Source of the DNA: Lepus europaeus
Lineage: Eukaryota; Chordata; Mammalia; Lagomorpha; Leporidae
Direction: 5' to 3'
DNA: 64,000 nucleotides
Assembly (NCBI RefSeq): GCF_033115175.1
Contig: NC_084837.1
Span: forward strand, 90,454,499-90,518,498
Part shown: piece after piece, positions 45,052 to 63,240 of the stretch
How positions within the stretch are numbered: position 1 is the first letter of the stretch
How the letters are laid out: each line of letters begins with the position of its first letter
Translations under genes and position numbers: made by a program
Notes under the pieces: model-generated
Databases searched by the model: none
What the model was told of the DNA's origin: nothing
Seen by the model: only the letters and a program-made list of their open reading frames with translations

Positions 45052-45258
45052 AAAGTTTGTTTTTATTTATTTATTGGGAAGACAGAGTGACAAAGAGGGA
45101 GAGAAAGATCTTCCTCCTACGGGTTCACTCCTCAGATGGCTGCAATGGCAAGGGCCAGGCCAGGCTGAAGCCAGGAGTCTGGGCGGTGGCAGGGGCTGGA
45201 ACCAGTGCTCCAGTTGGATGCCAGTGTCACAGGAGTAGCTTAATCCACAGCCCGACTC
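45052..45258 (-). mobile_element. C-SINE, internally deleted
   Basis: Tail and head are present, but the middle from the lock-like cttgggccatc motif is missing. Confidence 0.8.
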
Positions 45259-45836
45259 TGCAGAACCCATGAAGCGTCATAGCGGAGCATGCCACAGCCT
45301 CTCCAATGACGAGCTGCTCCTCGGTCCCACAGATGAAAATTCTCCCCCCAACCCTTGCCCGCTCCCGCTCTCCTGTGTTCGTGGCCGTGACCTTCTCACC
45401 TGTGCCACTGGGGACACCTCCACCCCCGACTGCTGACTCCTTGCCATCCAGCCCACCCGCCTGAGGCTTCCACCCCAGCATGGCCGCAACTCCAGCCGCT
45501 CCCAGCCCAATGACCTCCTCCCGCTGGCTCACCGCCAGTCCTGGCTCAGTTCCCTCCCTAACCAGCGTAGAATGTGGGGCCTCCATCCCTGTGTTCCTTA
45601 ACCGACGGCTCCCTTGGGGTCCACACTCAAGCGGCTGGATATGCCGGCCGGTCCCCTCCTCAAATCACGCCCCCCAGTCTCATGCAGGGGTCGTCTGCTC
45701 TCCCACCCTCCCAGAATGGCTGTGAATCTCCCCACCCTCCTGCATTGCACTCTTCTCTCCTGCTACAAATGAGGGAGGGTCCAAAGGCCAGACTTCCACA
45801 AGGGGTCATCAACATTTCATGGACAATGCACATTAT
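45259..45836. other. Intergenic GC-rich sequence
   Basis: A 119-codon chance frame on the minus strand shows no known domain. No repeat was recognised. Confidence 0.4.
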
Positions 45837-46166
45837 GGGTGCCAGCGCTGTGGCACAGTGAGTTAACCCCGTGGCCTGAAGTGCCGGCATCTCATATGGG
45901 CACCAGTTCGAGACCCGGCTGCTCCACTTCCAGTCCAGCTCTCTGCTAGGGCCTGGGAAAGCAGTAGGAGATGCACTTGTGCTCCCTGCACCCGTGTAGG
46001 AGACCTGGAAGAAGCTCCTGGCTCCTGGCTTCAGATTGGCACGGCTCCAGCTGATATAGCCATTTGGGGAGTGAACTAGTGGATGGAAGATCTCTCTCTC
46101 TCTCCCTCTCTCGCTCTCTCTCTCTCTGTAACTCTGCCTTTCAAATAAATAAATAAATCTTTTAAA
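45837..46166 (+). mobile_element. C-SINE, full length
   Basis: Head gggtgccagcgctgtggcac, a CT tract broken by cgc, and an AAATAAATAAA tail. Confidence 0.92.
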
Positions 46167-46457
46167 ATGTTGTATGCATTTATTAGAAAGGGAAGGCGGG
46201 GGGGGGGGGGGGGGAGGAATATTCCAATTACTGGTTTGTTCCCCAAATGCCTGTTAACAGCAAGGGCTGGGCCAGCTAAACTCCATCCAGGCCTCCCACG
46301 TGCGTGGCAACAACCCAAGAACTTGAGCCATCACCCGCTGTCCTCCAAGGTGCACTTAGCAGGACGCTGGGTCAGAAGCAGAGCCAGGGCTGGACCCCAG
46401 GCGCCCTGCAGGCATCTCTGGAGGCGTCTCAACCAGCACAGCGCGTGTCTGCCCCTC
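46167..46457 (-). mobile_element. Old C-SINE
   Basis: Tail-to-tail with the previous copy. Its purine tract has become a 17-base G-run (46198-46214). Confidence 0.8.
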
Positions 46458-47413
46458 CCCTTGTGCTTACGTGCTGGGTCCAAGTCTCGGATTTCCCCCA
46501 AGGTTCTCCTCGCTGCGCCTACATGGGGGATGCCTCCCTCCCTGCTGGATCTGTCCCATCAGCACAGGCACCTGCTCTGGGGCTGCGGACACTACTGGGA
46601 GGTAGGCGGTTGGGAGAGGGGGCTTGGTCAAGGTCATTCCTAGTGCAGGCTGGTACCAACACCCGTGCTGTCTCTTCCTTCCCTCCTTCCTCCCTCCCTT
46701 CTTCCATCCCCTCCTCCCTTTTTTCTTTGAGTTTTTTAGCATTGGAAGGAGCTGCTGCTGATTTTTCAAAATACCTCACGTGCCTTCTGCAGGCACAGAG
46801 GTCCATTCTCCCATTCTCCTCGCTCCTGAGGTTCGAACCCTGCGTGTGGCAAGACATCTGTCCCCAGGGCCAGTGCGAGACTGGTTTCGTCACAGCGTGG
46901 AAGCGGGGGAGTGGCAGAGGAGTGGGAGGCCGCGCTGGGCCTGGGAGCGGCTTCCTCAGAAAGGTGTGAAATCAGTCAAGCCCAGATTTGGCGGCGATGA
47001 CGGGGCCGGGCTGGAAATCGAGGAAACACCTCCACTCCTCACAGCATTCTAAAGCCGGCTGCTGCCCTCCGCGCGGCGTGGCCTTGAGCAACCCACCTCG
47101 TCTCTGAGCCCCCATCTCTTCATCTGGACAGTAGCGGACAATAGTGACTCCCTCCAGGACGGTTCCACTGCGAGAATGGAATGAAATCACCCATGTCAAC
47201 CGCATCGTATAAGGAGCACGCGATACAGATCGGTGTTGTCTCTGCCGCCCTGTGGGCCCAGCTGGGTCACCCGGCGTGGGGAGCAGCAGGCTCTGCGTCT
47301 CCACCCAAAGACCTCAGAAAGTCCTCTTGCCAATTCCCGCTCAGAGCCACCTTCCTGCCGCAGCAGAGTTTCCCAGGGGAATTCCGCGCTTCACGTTGGA
47401 AGCAGATGGAAGG
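46458..47413. other. Intergenic unique block with MIR
   Basis: Mostly unique. The span 47040-47190 (gtggccttgagcaacccacc, tctcttcatctggacagtag) is a MIR-like fragment in plus orientation. A 221-codon chance frame starts inside the SINE to the left and is rejected as a gene. Confidence 0.5.
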
Positions 47414-47566
47414 AGCAGCGGGCCGTGCAGCACAGCGGGTTAAGCGACTGGTCGAGACACTTGCAATTCTGCATCAAGTGCCTGGGATCGAGTCCCGCCT
47501 CCGTTTCCATCCAGCTTCCTGCTAATGTACACCAGGGAGGCAGAGGCAATGGCTTGAGCACTGGAA
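47414..47566 (+). mobile_element. C-SINE fragment (head half)
   Basis: Head gggccgtgcagcacagcggg up to cagaggcaatggcttgagca. The 3' half is absent. Confidence 0.8.
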
Positions 47567-47699
47567 TCCTTTTCAGCAGTTAGCAACTGTCCTTTCAGAG
47601 CGAGTGTGAGTACCCAGTCCCTGGCTCCCCAGTGCCAGCTCAGGTCTGTAACATCTTCAGAAGCCATCAGCAAAGTGCAGCATCCTTCCAAAGGGTCAG

Positions 47700-47700
<1 letters not shown>

Positions 47701-47732
<32 letters not shown>

Positions 47733-48045
47733 AGTCTATGTATTTGAAAGACAGAGTTACACAGAGAGTTAGAGCCAGAGAGAAAGATCTCCCATCCACT
47801 GGTTCACTCCCCAAATGGCTGCAATGGCCAGAGCTGCACCTATCTGAAACCAGGATCCAGGAGCTTCTTCCAGGTCTCCCACACGGGTACAGGGGCCCAA
47901 GCACTTGAGCCATCTTCTACTGCTTTCCCAGGCCATAGCAGAGAACTGGATCAGAAGTGGAGCAGCTGGGACTTGAACTGGCGCCCAAATGGGATGCTGG
48001 TGCTTCAGGCTGGGGCTTTAATCCATGTGTCACAGCGCTGGCCCC
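47701..48045 (-). mobile_element. C-SINE
   Basis: 25-base T-run, no long GA tract, a complete body, and a head ending cacagcgctggcccc. Confidence 0.92.
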
Positions 48046-48275
48046 AGCTCATTTCTTTTTACAACAAAGATAATCCCTGAGGTATCACATCTGTAGGGCT
48101 TTATACAGAGTACATTTAACTTCCACGTAAATTATCTTCAAGACCAAGTGGTATTTAGAACTTTGTTTTCCCTTTGTCACAGAAAATATTTGGGTTGCTT
48201 GGACTTCTTAGCCATGAAATTGGCATTATTTAAAAAATATATACATACTTACATATGTATGCAATATATATATGC

Positions 48276-48487
48276 AGGTTTCCTTTTTTTTTTCTTTGTT
48301 TTTTTGAGTTAGAGAGCCAGCGAGCACTCCTGGTGCTGGTTCACTTCCCAAATCCCCATAACAGTTAGGGCTGGGCCACCCTGAAGCCAAGACCCAGAAC
48401 TCAACTCAAGTCTCCCAAGTACTTGAGCCATCACCGCTGCCTCCAGGGTGTGCAGGCTTCCGTGTGGCTCCACTCCCGGCCCAGCAC
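48276..48487 (-). mobile_element. Old C-SINE fragment
   Basis: T-rich start, gccagcgagcactcctggtg, then a body that breaks off at the ccggcccagcaccctc region. Confidence 0.7.
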
Positions 48488-50508
48488 CCTCATACCGAGA
48501 GTGCCATTTGCCAAATTCCAGAGACCGAGATGCACTTGAGAGTTTGCATTCCAGGTCCTCCCTTGTTCCAGTCCCTGCAGGGTTAGGAGTCTCGTGATGG
48601 GCCGGGACTCCGTGCCTTGCTTAGCCTGGGAGCCGCAGTGGGTGCGGGGCAGCCCAGCCCACCGTTCAGGGATGCAGCCCGGTTACCGCATTCCCTCAGG
48701 GCAGCTGCTGACCTGGAGGAACAGGTGCTGGGCTCCTGCATCCGCTCCCGGAGTCACCCGCGGTCAGCAGCCAGTGCATGCCCTGTCAGGCTCGGATTTC
48801 CCTCAGCTCCCCTGCTGGCCAGCCCAGCGGGCCTCAGTCTCAGCCCTGTGCTTGTCTGGGCAGCCAGCTCCGGCCCTGCCTGCCCTGCTTGGTCCCAGGC
48901 CCAGCCCGCCAGCAGACCGCGGTTATCTGGGGACCTGGGACTGTTGTTATCCAAAGCTGCTTCCCCGGGGACCCACTGTGGGGGGTCCACCGTGAGCTTC
49001 TGACCCAGAATGAAAACAGCCTTTGCAGGTTGGCAGGCGGGAAGAGCTGTCTCTGCGCCTGCTTCCCGTGCCTGGCACTTAGGGTGCGGGGATGAGCAAG
49101 GTCTCTGGCGCCAGCTGTGTAGGTCTGGGGCCTGTCGCCTTCCTGTCTGTGAAACCCATGAGGGTGAAAGGAGGCGACTTGGAGGCCACGATGCAGAAGC
49201 ACCACTGTGCCTGGGTTTTCTCTCTCCAGGTACTGGTCCACACTGGGACAGGCATGGCCCTCTCTGGTGGTTGGAGGGCATCAAGGAACCACCTGCTGTG
49301 TTAGGAACAGGTGCTTCATCCCAGGAGCAGGGTGCGGGACCCACTCCATATCCCACTGCTGGGCTGGGCTCTGCTCTCCCTGGAAGACACACTGCACAGC
49401 TACCTGCTGCAACGACCCCACCCCACCCCCACCTCCCGCTTCTCCGTAGCCACCCAGGACAGCAGCAAGGCCCAGGATGGACAGCGTTCTAGGTTCCAGG
49501 TTTGGCTCTGTTGCTCCCTTGCTGTTTGGCTTGGGCACAATGCCTGCCCTCTCTGGGCTGTGGTTTTGCCAGCTTAGACTGGGCTCCTCTCTACGGGGTG
49601 CAGCTGCCCTCACGGGGAGCTGTGATGCTCCAGGGTGCCGACTGCTTCGTACAAGTGGGCGCAGAGCAGGGGAACAGGAGGCAGCAGGCCGGGGGCACTC
49701 GGTGCAAGGGCCAGGGCTGGCACATTCCTGACAGTGCTCTCCATTCTGGCTGCAAGAGCGCGGCTGAGTCACTCGCTCAGCCATCTGTTTAACAAGGGTA
49801 ATGGCACGTACCAAAGGTGGCTTTGATGATTCAGCCAGATTAAGGCAATGCTGCCCGTGAAACGCAGGGCGGGCCTGGCACACAGCAAGACCTCAGAAAA
49901 GGTCAGCGCCTCCTCGCTCCCGGGCCGAACTTCCTCTTCTCCCAGCCACTCGTGGCCAAGTTCAGTGAAGCGGAAGTAAGCCCCAAACAGACCTGGGTTC
50001 CATCCCAACTCATTTCTCGAGGTTACTCAGCCTCGGTTTTCTTCATCTGCAAAATGGGCACGACTCTCTCGAGGCTGATGGGAATGTTTGGAATGATGGA
50101 TTTGATGGATACAGGTTTTCTTCCCGGAGGTCACCATTAACCCATCAGCATCCACTTCACCTTGCACTTCATGGTACCTGTTTGCATGCCTATGCCAGTC
50201 AACTTACAGCCCCACTCAGGGAGTCTGGACCAGAAGCCCGAGGCCAGACCACCTTCACCAGCTGAGCCACCGACTGTGTTCATCCTCACAGCCTCCGTGC
50301 TTAGGTTGTAGGTGGCCCCAGGCCCCCTGCCCCAGAGGGCAGGTTGAACAAGGCTGGAATCGCACAATGACTGTTAAAGACACTGTAGGGAGCCAGGGCT
50401 CCTGTCTGAGGCTGACAGTGAATACAGGACTTGGAGCGTAACTCAAAGTCTACCGGAAAGATGTATCATGAGAAAACCACGCGTGGCTATCCAAAGTTCT
50501 GACACCAA
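48488..50508. other. Intergenic GC-rich unique block
   Basis: Two kb downstream of ANP32A without a C-SINE. The span 49985-50110 is a MIR fragment (tgggttccatcccaactcat, cttcatctgcaaaatgggca). Several chance frames up to 212 codons overlap on both strands. None has a recognisable domain. Confidence 0.5.
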
Positions 50509-50700
50509 AATAAACATATATATTTGGAAGGCAGAGTGACAGAGGGAGATCTTCCACACACTTGTTCACTCCCCAAATGTCTACAACAGCCAGTGCCGAG
50601 CCAGTCCCGACTGAAGCCAGGAACTCCATCCAGGTCTCCAGTCCTTGGGCCACCATCTGCCGCCTCCCAGGCCCCTTAGTAAGAAGCTGGATTGGAAGTG
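50509..50700 (-). mobile_element. C-SINE fragment, rightmost in the window
   Basis: Diverged tail and body (tatttggaaggcagagtgac), with the head missing. No C-SINE is visible between here and 64000. Confidence 0.78.
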
Positions 50701-51480
50701 CGGAATGGGCAGGGAGGGAAGCAGGCTCTGCCTCATGGGCTGCGGGCAGCAGAGCCTCTGTGCCCATGTCGGCCTCTAGACTTCGCAGTTCACTCCATTT
50801 CCCCACAAACTTCCCGATGTATCAACAAAGAGGAAACTGGCACAACGACCCTTCTGGAAGCCAGTGAAAACGCGAGCCTTAAAGACGCAGGAGGCCCCGG
50901 CCGGACGACCCCACCCCCTGAGGGTTTGTAGTAAGAAACCCAGAGGGGGTGAGGAGGTACAGGGCCTTCACCGCAGGGGTGAGCGGGAAACCCAAAGGAA
51001 CCGGGATGAGCCGAGGGCCTGCGGTGCACACCATTCAGAGGCAGACACAGTGATCGCAAGAACAGGAAGCAAAAAAAAAAGTAGCAAAAGAAAACACCAA
51101 ATGTAACTCTCTGCGTTTGGGAAAGAATTTGCTTTATACATTCCTGAGTTGAAGCATACATTCTTTTTTACAGTATGAAAAAGGAAACAGTAAGAGAGAG
51201 ATTTAAACACGTCCGACGTCAGCGACTCTATCTTTTTTGTTTTTCTTTGTGTCCCTGTTCTGCACCTTTTTAATGAAAAAATATACCACTGTGCATTTTG
51301 CTTTGGGACCAAAAATATCCAAACTTAGTTATCAGGTTAGATGCCCCACGAGAAAAGCCATTGTATAAACAAAAATGAAGCGTCCCCTCACCCCCACCCC
51401 GCCCCGCCCTAAGCAGCTTTTCTAGAATTCATCTTAGAAAGCTCAATGGCCTACTGGACTCAAAAGAAGCCATCCCCCAC
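50701..51480. other. ANP32A downstream flank or extended 3' UTR
   Basis: Repeat-free, with an AT-rich, UTR-like right half (51100-51400). ATTAAA on the minus strand at 51269-51274 could end a longer ANP32A transcript. No coding exon was recognised. Confidence 0.45.
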
Positions 51481-52544
51481 AAAATTGTATAAAAAGATTT
51501 ATTGAAATTTATCAATGACAAACAGACATAAAACTCAAAGTTTGGCTCTTCCGAGGGGCGAGAAAAAACCTGGGATGGAACATGGGGTTAGGAGGCAACA
51601 TCACTTCTAAAGCCAGGAACCTGTGGTTACTTCCCACCCCCAGCTAGGTAAGAAAATACAACTTTGCATTAGTTTTTCCGTGCTCGGGTGTATGAAAAAA
51701 AACAAAAAAAACAAAAAAACAAACCCACAAACCAAAACCCAAACCCCAGCGACATGCAGTGACACCTCCCGTGCTCCGGCCGGTGACGGAGGCAGACACG
51801 TGGAAGGACGTGGTCGTTTTCGTAAAACCAGGCGTGCTAACATCTCACAGAACCTGACAGGACAGTTTTTTCTTTTTCCTTAAGAACAGGCTGACGCTGC
51901 AGGGTTTCTGTCTTCTCCTCTCATGTTCATCGTCAAATCCGGTTTACTTGTAACTCAAAAATACGCCCGCTGCTCTCACATCCCGGCCCGTGGCTCCCAG
52001 GAGGCCCCGCAGCATCCTCTCTGCAGACACGGGGAAGCCCGCCACCATCTGCGAAGGGGTGGGAGGGGCGGAAGAGGGAGGCGAGACGGGGCAGAGTCCC
52101 CGGACCCGTGCCAAGGTCCACCCGCCTGCAGATTGCTATGTACAAACCAGGGCACCCCGTGCCCCGAGCAGACCCAAGAAATGCAGAAATCACATGGCCC
52201 AGAGCAAGAGTTGAGGACGCCGCCGCGGGCTCGGGGTGCGTACACCGAGGGTACGGGGCAGGTTGTGTACTCAGCTGATGCACTGACAGGGACAAAACCA
52301 GACACAGAGGCAGAGTAGGGGAAAAGAACATAAAGAGTGGCAGTAAAAATAGTCTTTTATTCCACCCCGCCCGCCCGCCCCCCGCCCCCCACGGCCCCCG
52401 GACACTCATCCCCTCTCGTTCCCACAGCAACAGTTACAATCAGAAAAAAATAAGTTTCAGGGGGCAGGATTTGGAGGAGGGGGGAGGGGATACGGGTAAA
52501 AACAGTCAGATCACGACAGGAATCGTTCAAAGTCGGGATTCCGC
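51481..52544 (-). other. ANP32A: ANP32A 3' UTR
   Basis: About 1.06 kb from the stop codon to the canonical poly(A) signal. It holds poly-A/poly-C patches (51690-51750) and a C-rich stretch at 52365-52400. I see no intron or repeat in it. The end is inferred from the signal at 51498-51503. Confidence 0.8.
51498..51503 (-). promoter_or_regulatory. ANP32A: ANP32A poly(A) signal AATAAA
   Basis: On the minus strand the sequence reads caataaatctttttatac. Cleavage would follow within about 20 bases. This is the first canonical signal after the stop. Confidence 0.8.
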
Positions 52545-58125
<5,581 letters not shown>

Positions 58126-60134
58126 TCACGGCCCTGTTTGCCTCTGCCCACCCTGACTTTTCTGCCTGTGGCAACACTAAGGCAAGAGGAGCCCTGGGGT
58201 GGACAGAGCAGGACTGGGGGTGACCGAAGCCTCACGGGGGACTAACCTGCTGGGTCCTGCTGCCCTTGGCGAGGTGGCCGATGGTCTCATTCCAAACCCT
58301 GCAGTCCCCAGCTCCCCACCAGCTCCAGCCACATGGTTAAGGGGAACCCTAGGCCGTGCTGCACTGCCCAACCCCAGCCTGACCACTTCCCACCCCTGCC
58401 CACTTCCCCCCAGCCAGGAGGCCAGCTGCCTGCTCCCTACCCTCGGCTCCCACCTTCCTCTCACCTCCACGTGTCCACTCCTGCCAGCAGGGAGAGGCTG
58501 CCCCCACCCCCACCTGGCTTTCGTCACCGCAGTCACCTGCCTGGCCCGCCCTGTGGGACCCTCCTGCCTGTAGACCAGCGCCATCCAAGAGAACTCCTCG
58601 AGGATGGGAAGGTTCTGTACTGTGCCTGCCACGTGTGGCCACGGAGCCACGGAGCTTCTAGTTTCACTCATTTTAATTAATTTAGGTGTGCAGAGAGGAA
58701 GCTCACATGCCTGGCGGGGCCGCATCAAAACGGCGAGGCTGGCAAAACCCCCAAGTCTGCCTTCGGAGGCGCCTCTGCGGCCCCAGCTGTTCCTTTCCCA
58801 ACTCTATCCCGAATTTGGGTCCTAATCCTTTATCTCTAACGAGGTAGGAAGAACCAACCAGAGGCAGACTTGGCTGCAGGTGAAACCGCAGGCTTGAGAG
58901 AAGAGGGTGACCGCGGGGGAGGAGCACCAAGTCTCCAGCCCGAAGTGACCCTGGGGGTCGGGTCAGCAAGGGCGCCTGGGCGCCTACAGCCGGCTCAGTT
59001 ATCCACGCCAATCGGCTGCTTGGGAAACCTGGCCTCTCGGGGGTGGAGGGGGTGTTGGGCCAGGTTAAAAGTGACTGCTCCTGGCTGCACCTGGTGCTCA
59101 GCCCTGCCAGGACACAGCACCCCAACCTGACCACCATGCAGCCTGCCTCCAGCTGCGAGGCCTGAGCTCTCAGGACGGTTCATGCCATACAGGCACGTCC
59201 TCCATGCAAGCTCCAAAGAGCCTTCTCTCCTCCCGGATAATCAGATAGGCCTTGTCCAGGGCTGACCCTGCCCCTCTGAGCGGGCCTGCCTTGCTCCTTC
59301 CCTATGCCACTGGGCTGAAGAGATGAGAACAGTGTCCCCCCAGGCCACAGCTGCGCGAGCCCAGGCGGAGGAGCTGGGGCCAGGTCTGCTCCAGAGCCCT
59401 GAGGGGCCCTGCAGCTGTCCTGACTCTGTCCTTCCCTGGTGGACGGATGACTGCTGCTCTGCCCGGGACAGCAGCTCCCTCCCAAAGCCAACAAGCCCTC
59501 AGCCCAGGCCTGGCCACCACGCCCACCTTCCTGTTACATCTGGGAGGGGAAGTCCACTTCCCAGGGGAGCCCAGATGTCTAGGTCGAGCCACCTTCTCAA
59601 GGTCACCAGCAAGAGTGCCTGGGAAAAGATGCTGGGAGGCCTTCTCCCCCAGGCAGGAGAGCCCTACAGCGCCAGCAAGCCAGGCTTTAGGGGACGCAGC
59701 AAAGAGAGGGGCAGTGCCCACTGCGGGAGGGGACCCACCCTCTGTTTTTGCTTTAGTAACTGGCTTCCCTGGGAATTCCCGAATCTCCACTACAGAAAGA
59801 CAAAGATGCGCAGAGAGGCCAGGCCACCCTGGAACACTGCGCACACGGTTCTCCTAGAGGTCAAGGGCTTCTCCCCTTACTGCCACTAGCCAAGGAGAGG
59901 AGGCTGAGGATGGGCGGGGCAGGGGGGACAGCTCTCCCTGCAGAGGCACAGCGCTGCCTGCCACCCCTGCCTGCAGCCTGCCTGGGACTTCCAGGGCTGA
60001 CCAGGTCAGTCCCTGGCTCCTGGCACCCACCCAGGCTGCTGATCACTCCTCTGGGGGGCCTGTGTACAAGCCACCACTGCTAATGTCTTTACTAAAAATG
60101 ATCATTAGATCATCAGGCCTACTTGAAGTGCTTG

Positions 60135-60158
60135 ACACACACACACACACACACACAC
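60135..60158. repeat. (AC)n microsatellite
   Basis: Twelve AC units in intron 1 of ANP32A. Confidence 0.95.
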
Positions 60159-62849
60159 GGTCTCATTCAATCACTCCATGGAGTAGTCACGGGACACCCT
60201 CTCCAACTCAGCCTCACCAGCACTGCCTACCCTAGCATGCCAGGACACAGCCAGAGCAGGGTGCCCGTGTGGTTGGTGTTGGCCACCAGCTGAGGAGGGC
60301 CCCCAGAGGGCTTCTCGGATGTTCTTGTGCAGACAGGGCACCTGCTCTCCTGGACGCTCCCCCCTACTAGCCCTTTTGGCCCCCACTGCCATACTGCAGC
60401 CCTCTGACTGCTCCACTAAGCCTGGACGGTGCCACTTCCAGGTCCCCACCCTGGTTACACTTCCTCTGTAACCACAGCACAGGCCCTAACCCAGCCCTGG
60501 CTCAGACGGCGCTGGAGGAGAAAGCCAGGGGCTGCCTCCACTCCCTGCTAAGGGTCCAGGCAGCAGGGTCTGTGGAATCCCCACTGCTTCCGCGTGTCCT
60601 TCTGGGCAGGGGGGTGGCACAGTTTAGAATGATATCTGAGAGCAGGGGAAGGGGCCGGGCTGAGAGTCTGAGGCCGCAGAGAGCACCCAGTCTGCCTCTT
60701 CCCCGTGTCACAGAGGGGGAGGGGGGCGGCGGCAGGTGCAGGTGGGCTGCCTGCCAAGTGTCAGAAACCAGGACAAAGCCACAATGCCTGCGACCCAGCC
60801 TTGGGCTCCCCGCTTCCACTGTAACCCTTCCACGTGAAGAACCATCTCTTTTACTTCCAGGAGGTATTCTGCTTAAAAAAGAAAACAACACAGGAAAAAC
60901 TAAAGCCAAGTCCTGGGTGTGAGCGAAGTGCAAAGTTAAAATTAAACCGAAAATTTGTACTTTGGGATTCGGCTCGCTCCCAATTCCACCGGCCATTTAA
61001 AAATACCCGAATGTGGTTACCCTCAAGTGCAACGAATGGAATTCCTCCGCCTGCATCAGGAGCTTGCGAATCCCCGAGACAAACCCACACTGGCCCCAGT
61101 GCTCCATCCCTCAGGTTTCAACACCCAGGAGCTGTCGGCGGAGAGCCCCAGAAGGTTCCCCAGAAGTCAGATATGCTCTGGCATGTCCTGAAAACACATG
61201 TCCCTGGGGCCAAGGGTCTGTCCCTCAGTCCTCCCCAGCGAGAGCTAAAGCGCCCATGAGCAGCACACACGCACCAAACTGGAGCTCGCCTCTCCCTTCC
61301 CGTATTGCAGCCCTGCCGCAGCCACCTCAAGACCGCTTCTGCCTCCAAAGGAGGTCTCTGTGACCCTGGGGATGGACGTGGTTAGCCTGGGCTACGGGGA
61401 CAAGTCTCAACCTGGAAGCCAAAGATCCAACCGGCTGCCCGACCTCGGCTCTATCCCCAGGCAAGTGCTTCTGCCTCTGCCGCCAAGGGCACCGCGAATA
61501 TCTGCGAAACCCATGCGGTGCAAATGCCAGCCTGGAAAAGGGTCCTGGCCCCTCCCACTGCCCCACAACCATTCAGGCTCCAAAATACCACTTGCGAGGC
61601 CTTCCCTTCCCCCCAGGTCGCCCCACCCTCCTCCAGTCTCAGGGCTCCCCCCACCCCCGCCACTCCCTTCCCCACAAATCTGGCTCAAGTCCCCCTCCCG
61701 CAAGCCCAGCCTGCGCATCCTGGGGCAGCAGGCAGCTGCTGCGTGAGAATCGTTTAATCGTGTATTAAGCATCTGATCCTCCTGGAGGTCAGCGGCTGTC
61801 CTTCCCCGTAATCAGCCTAGCGGGAGCACACGCCGCAGCAACTACCCGGCCACCGTCCCAGCCACTGTGCCAGGTGGGGACCCAAGGTGGCAGGGACTCC
61901 AACCACCATGAAACTGGAGCATAACCAGCAGAGCCCATGCAGAGGGAGCTTTACCTTTAACAAGCTACAATCCACACCACACCAGCACCAGCAGCACCAG
62001 CAGCACGATGCTGTGCCCTGGGAGGCACCGGGGCCCCAGGAGGCAGGCCAGCTGGGCGCACTCCTCCTGACCTGGTCTGCAGCCCTATCCACACACTCAC
62101 TGCTGGCTGAGGGCGCGCGGAGGCCATGGCGAGCCGGGGGAGGGGATGGGCAGGCAGTATACAACCGCAGTCCAGTGTGCCAGGCAGTGGGATGGAGGCC
62201 GGGACACAGTACGTGCGTCCAACGCCTCTGGGAGACAGAACAGGCATGCTCAAGGCAGACAAGAGGGATGCAGAGAGACCACAGTGGGGCCAGAGGCAGC
62301 CACACCACTCAGGGTCCAGGTCAGCAGTGGGAGGGGGGCACCCTTGCTCCAGAAGGATGAGGAATTGCAAGGCGGGGACCGCAGCGTGTGACACCAGGCA
62401 CGCACCTCGTGGCGCACACACCTCAATCGGACAGGCCCGGAGAGAAGCTCACGGGGAAAGTCACGCTTTGCTTTCCCGGCGGTGGGGAGAGGTGGACAGA
62501 AGGTAGGCTCCGGAGCCAGGCAGAGCTGGCTCGCGTCCGGACTTTCTATCTCTAGGCCATCCCACCTCGCCCAGCTTTCACTTCCTCTAACGACCACAAG
62601 CGCACAGCACCCAATGGGGGACGAAACACCACGGGGCACCCAGAGCACCCTCAGCTCGGAAAAAGCCACTGTCCTTCCCTGTCACCCACAGCCCCCTGGC
62701 TGCTGTGCAAGGCCCAAGAATGGGGACAAAAGTCAGTGGAGCAGCCCCGAGGTTCCCAGGCCTCTGCCGCCGTGACACCTGTTGGAGAACCCAGCCGCTC
62801 CGCCCGGAGCACGCCCCGCTCCTGCGCCTCGTTTGGTTTTCTCACATGA

Positions 62850-63240
62850 ACCTTGAGCCTTGATTTTCTTTTCCTTCACTGAGCAGGAATCCAATAAATA
62901 TGTGTAGCTTTGTTTTCCACCCTGTCAGCCCCTGCCCGATTTAGTGTTCGAGTCCCAGTCTTTGCACAGAGGAGACTCAAATCCAATTGACCTGGCGCTT
63001 TTTGGTGCGCGTGGTCTCTAAATAGGTCAGCTTGTAAATGGGCCATCCCCTGTTGCAAATTCCATTTCTAGCTCGAAGGCCAAACTGTTGGAGACACGGT
63101 TTTTGACAGGGGTGAGAGACAGATGCTTGTGATTTTGTTGCTTATAAAATCTACGGTTCTGCTCCGCAGCTGCTGTTGGCAGAACCCCAGCCAAGCTCCT
63201 GGGAAAAAAGTTAAGATATTTGTAAAGCTCAGACGGCCCC
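62850..63240. promoter_or_regulatory. Candidate conserved intronic element
   Basis: A non-repetitive island of balanced composition inside GC-rich intron. It lacks the stops-and-microsatellite texture of decayed repeats and contains varied short motifs (gttgcaaattcc, caattgacc, gacagatg). Function is inferred from texture only. Confidence 0.3.

Noticed and set aside
46304-46969. 221-codon open frame on the plus strand
   Set aside because: It begins inside a C-SINE and continues into GC-rich spacer. No domain, splice context or codon pattern of a gene.
48754-49392. 212-codon minus-strand frame downstream of ANP32A
   Set aside because: GC-rich chance frame overlapped by several others on both strands. 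No recognisable domain or splice-bounded structure.
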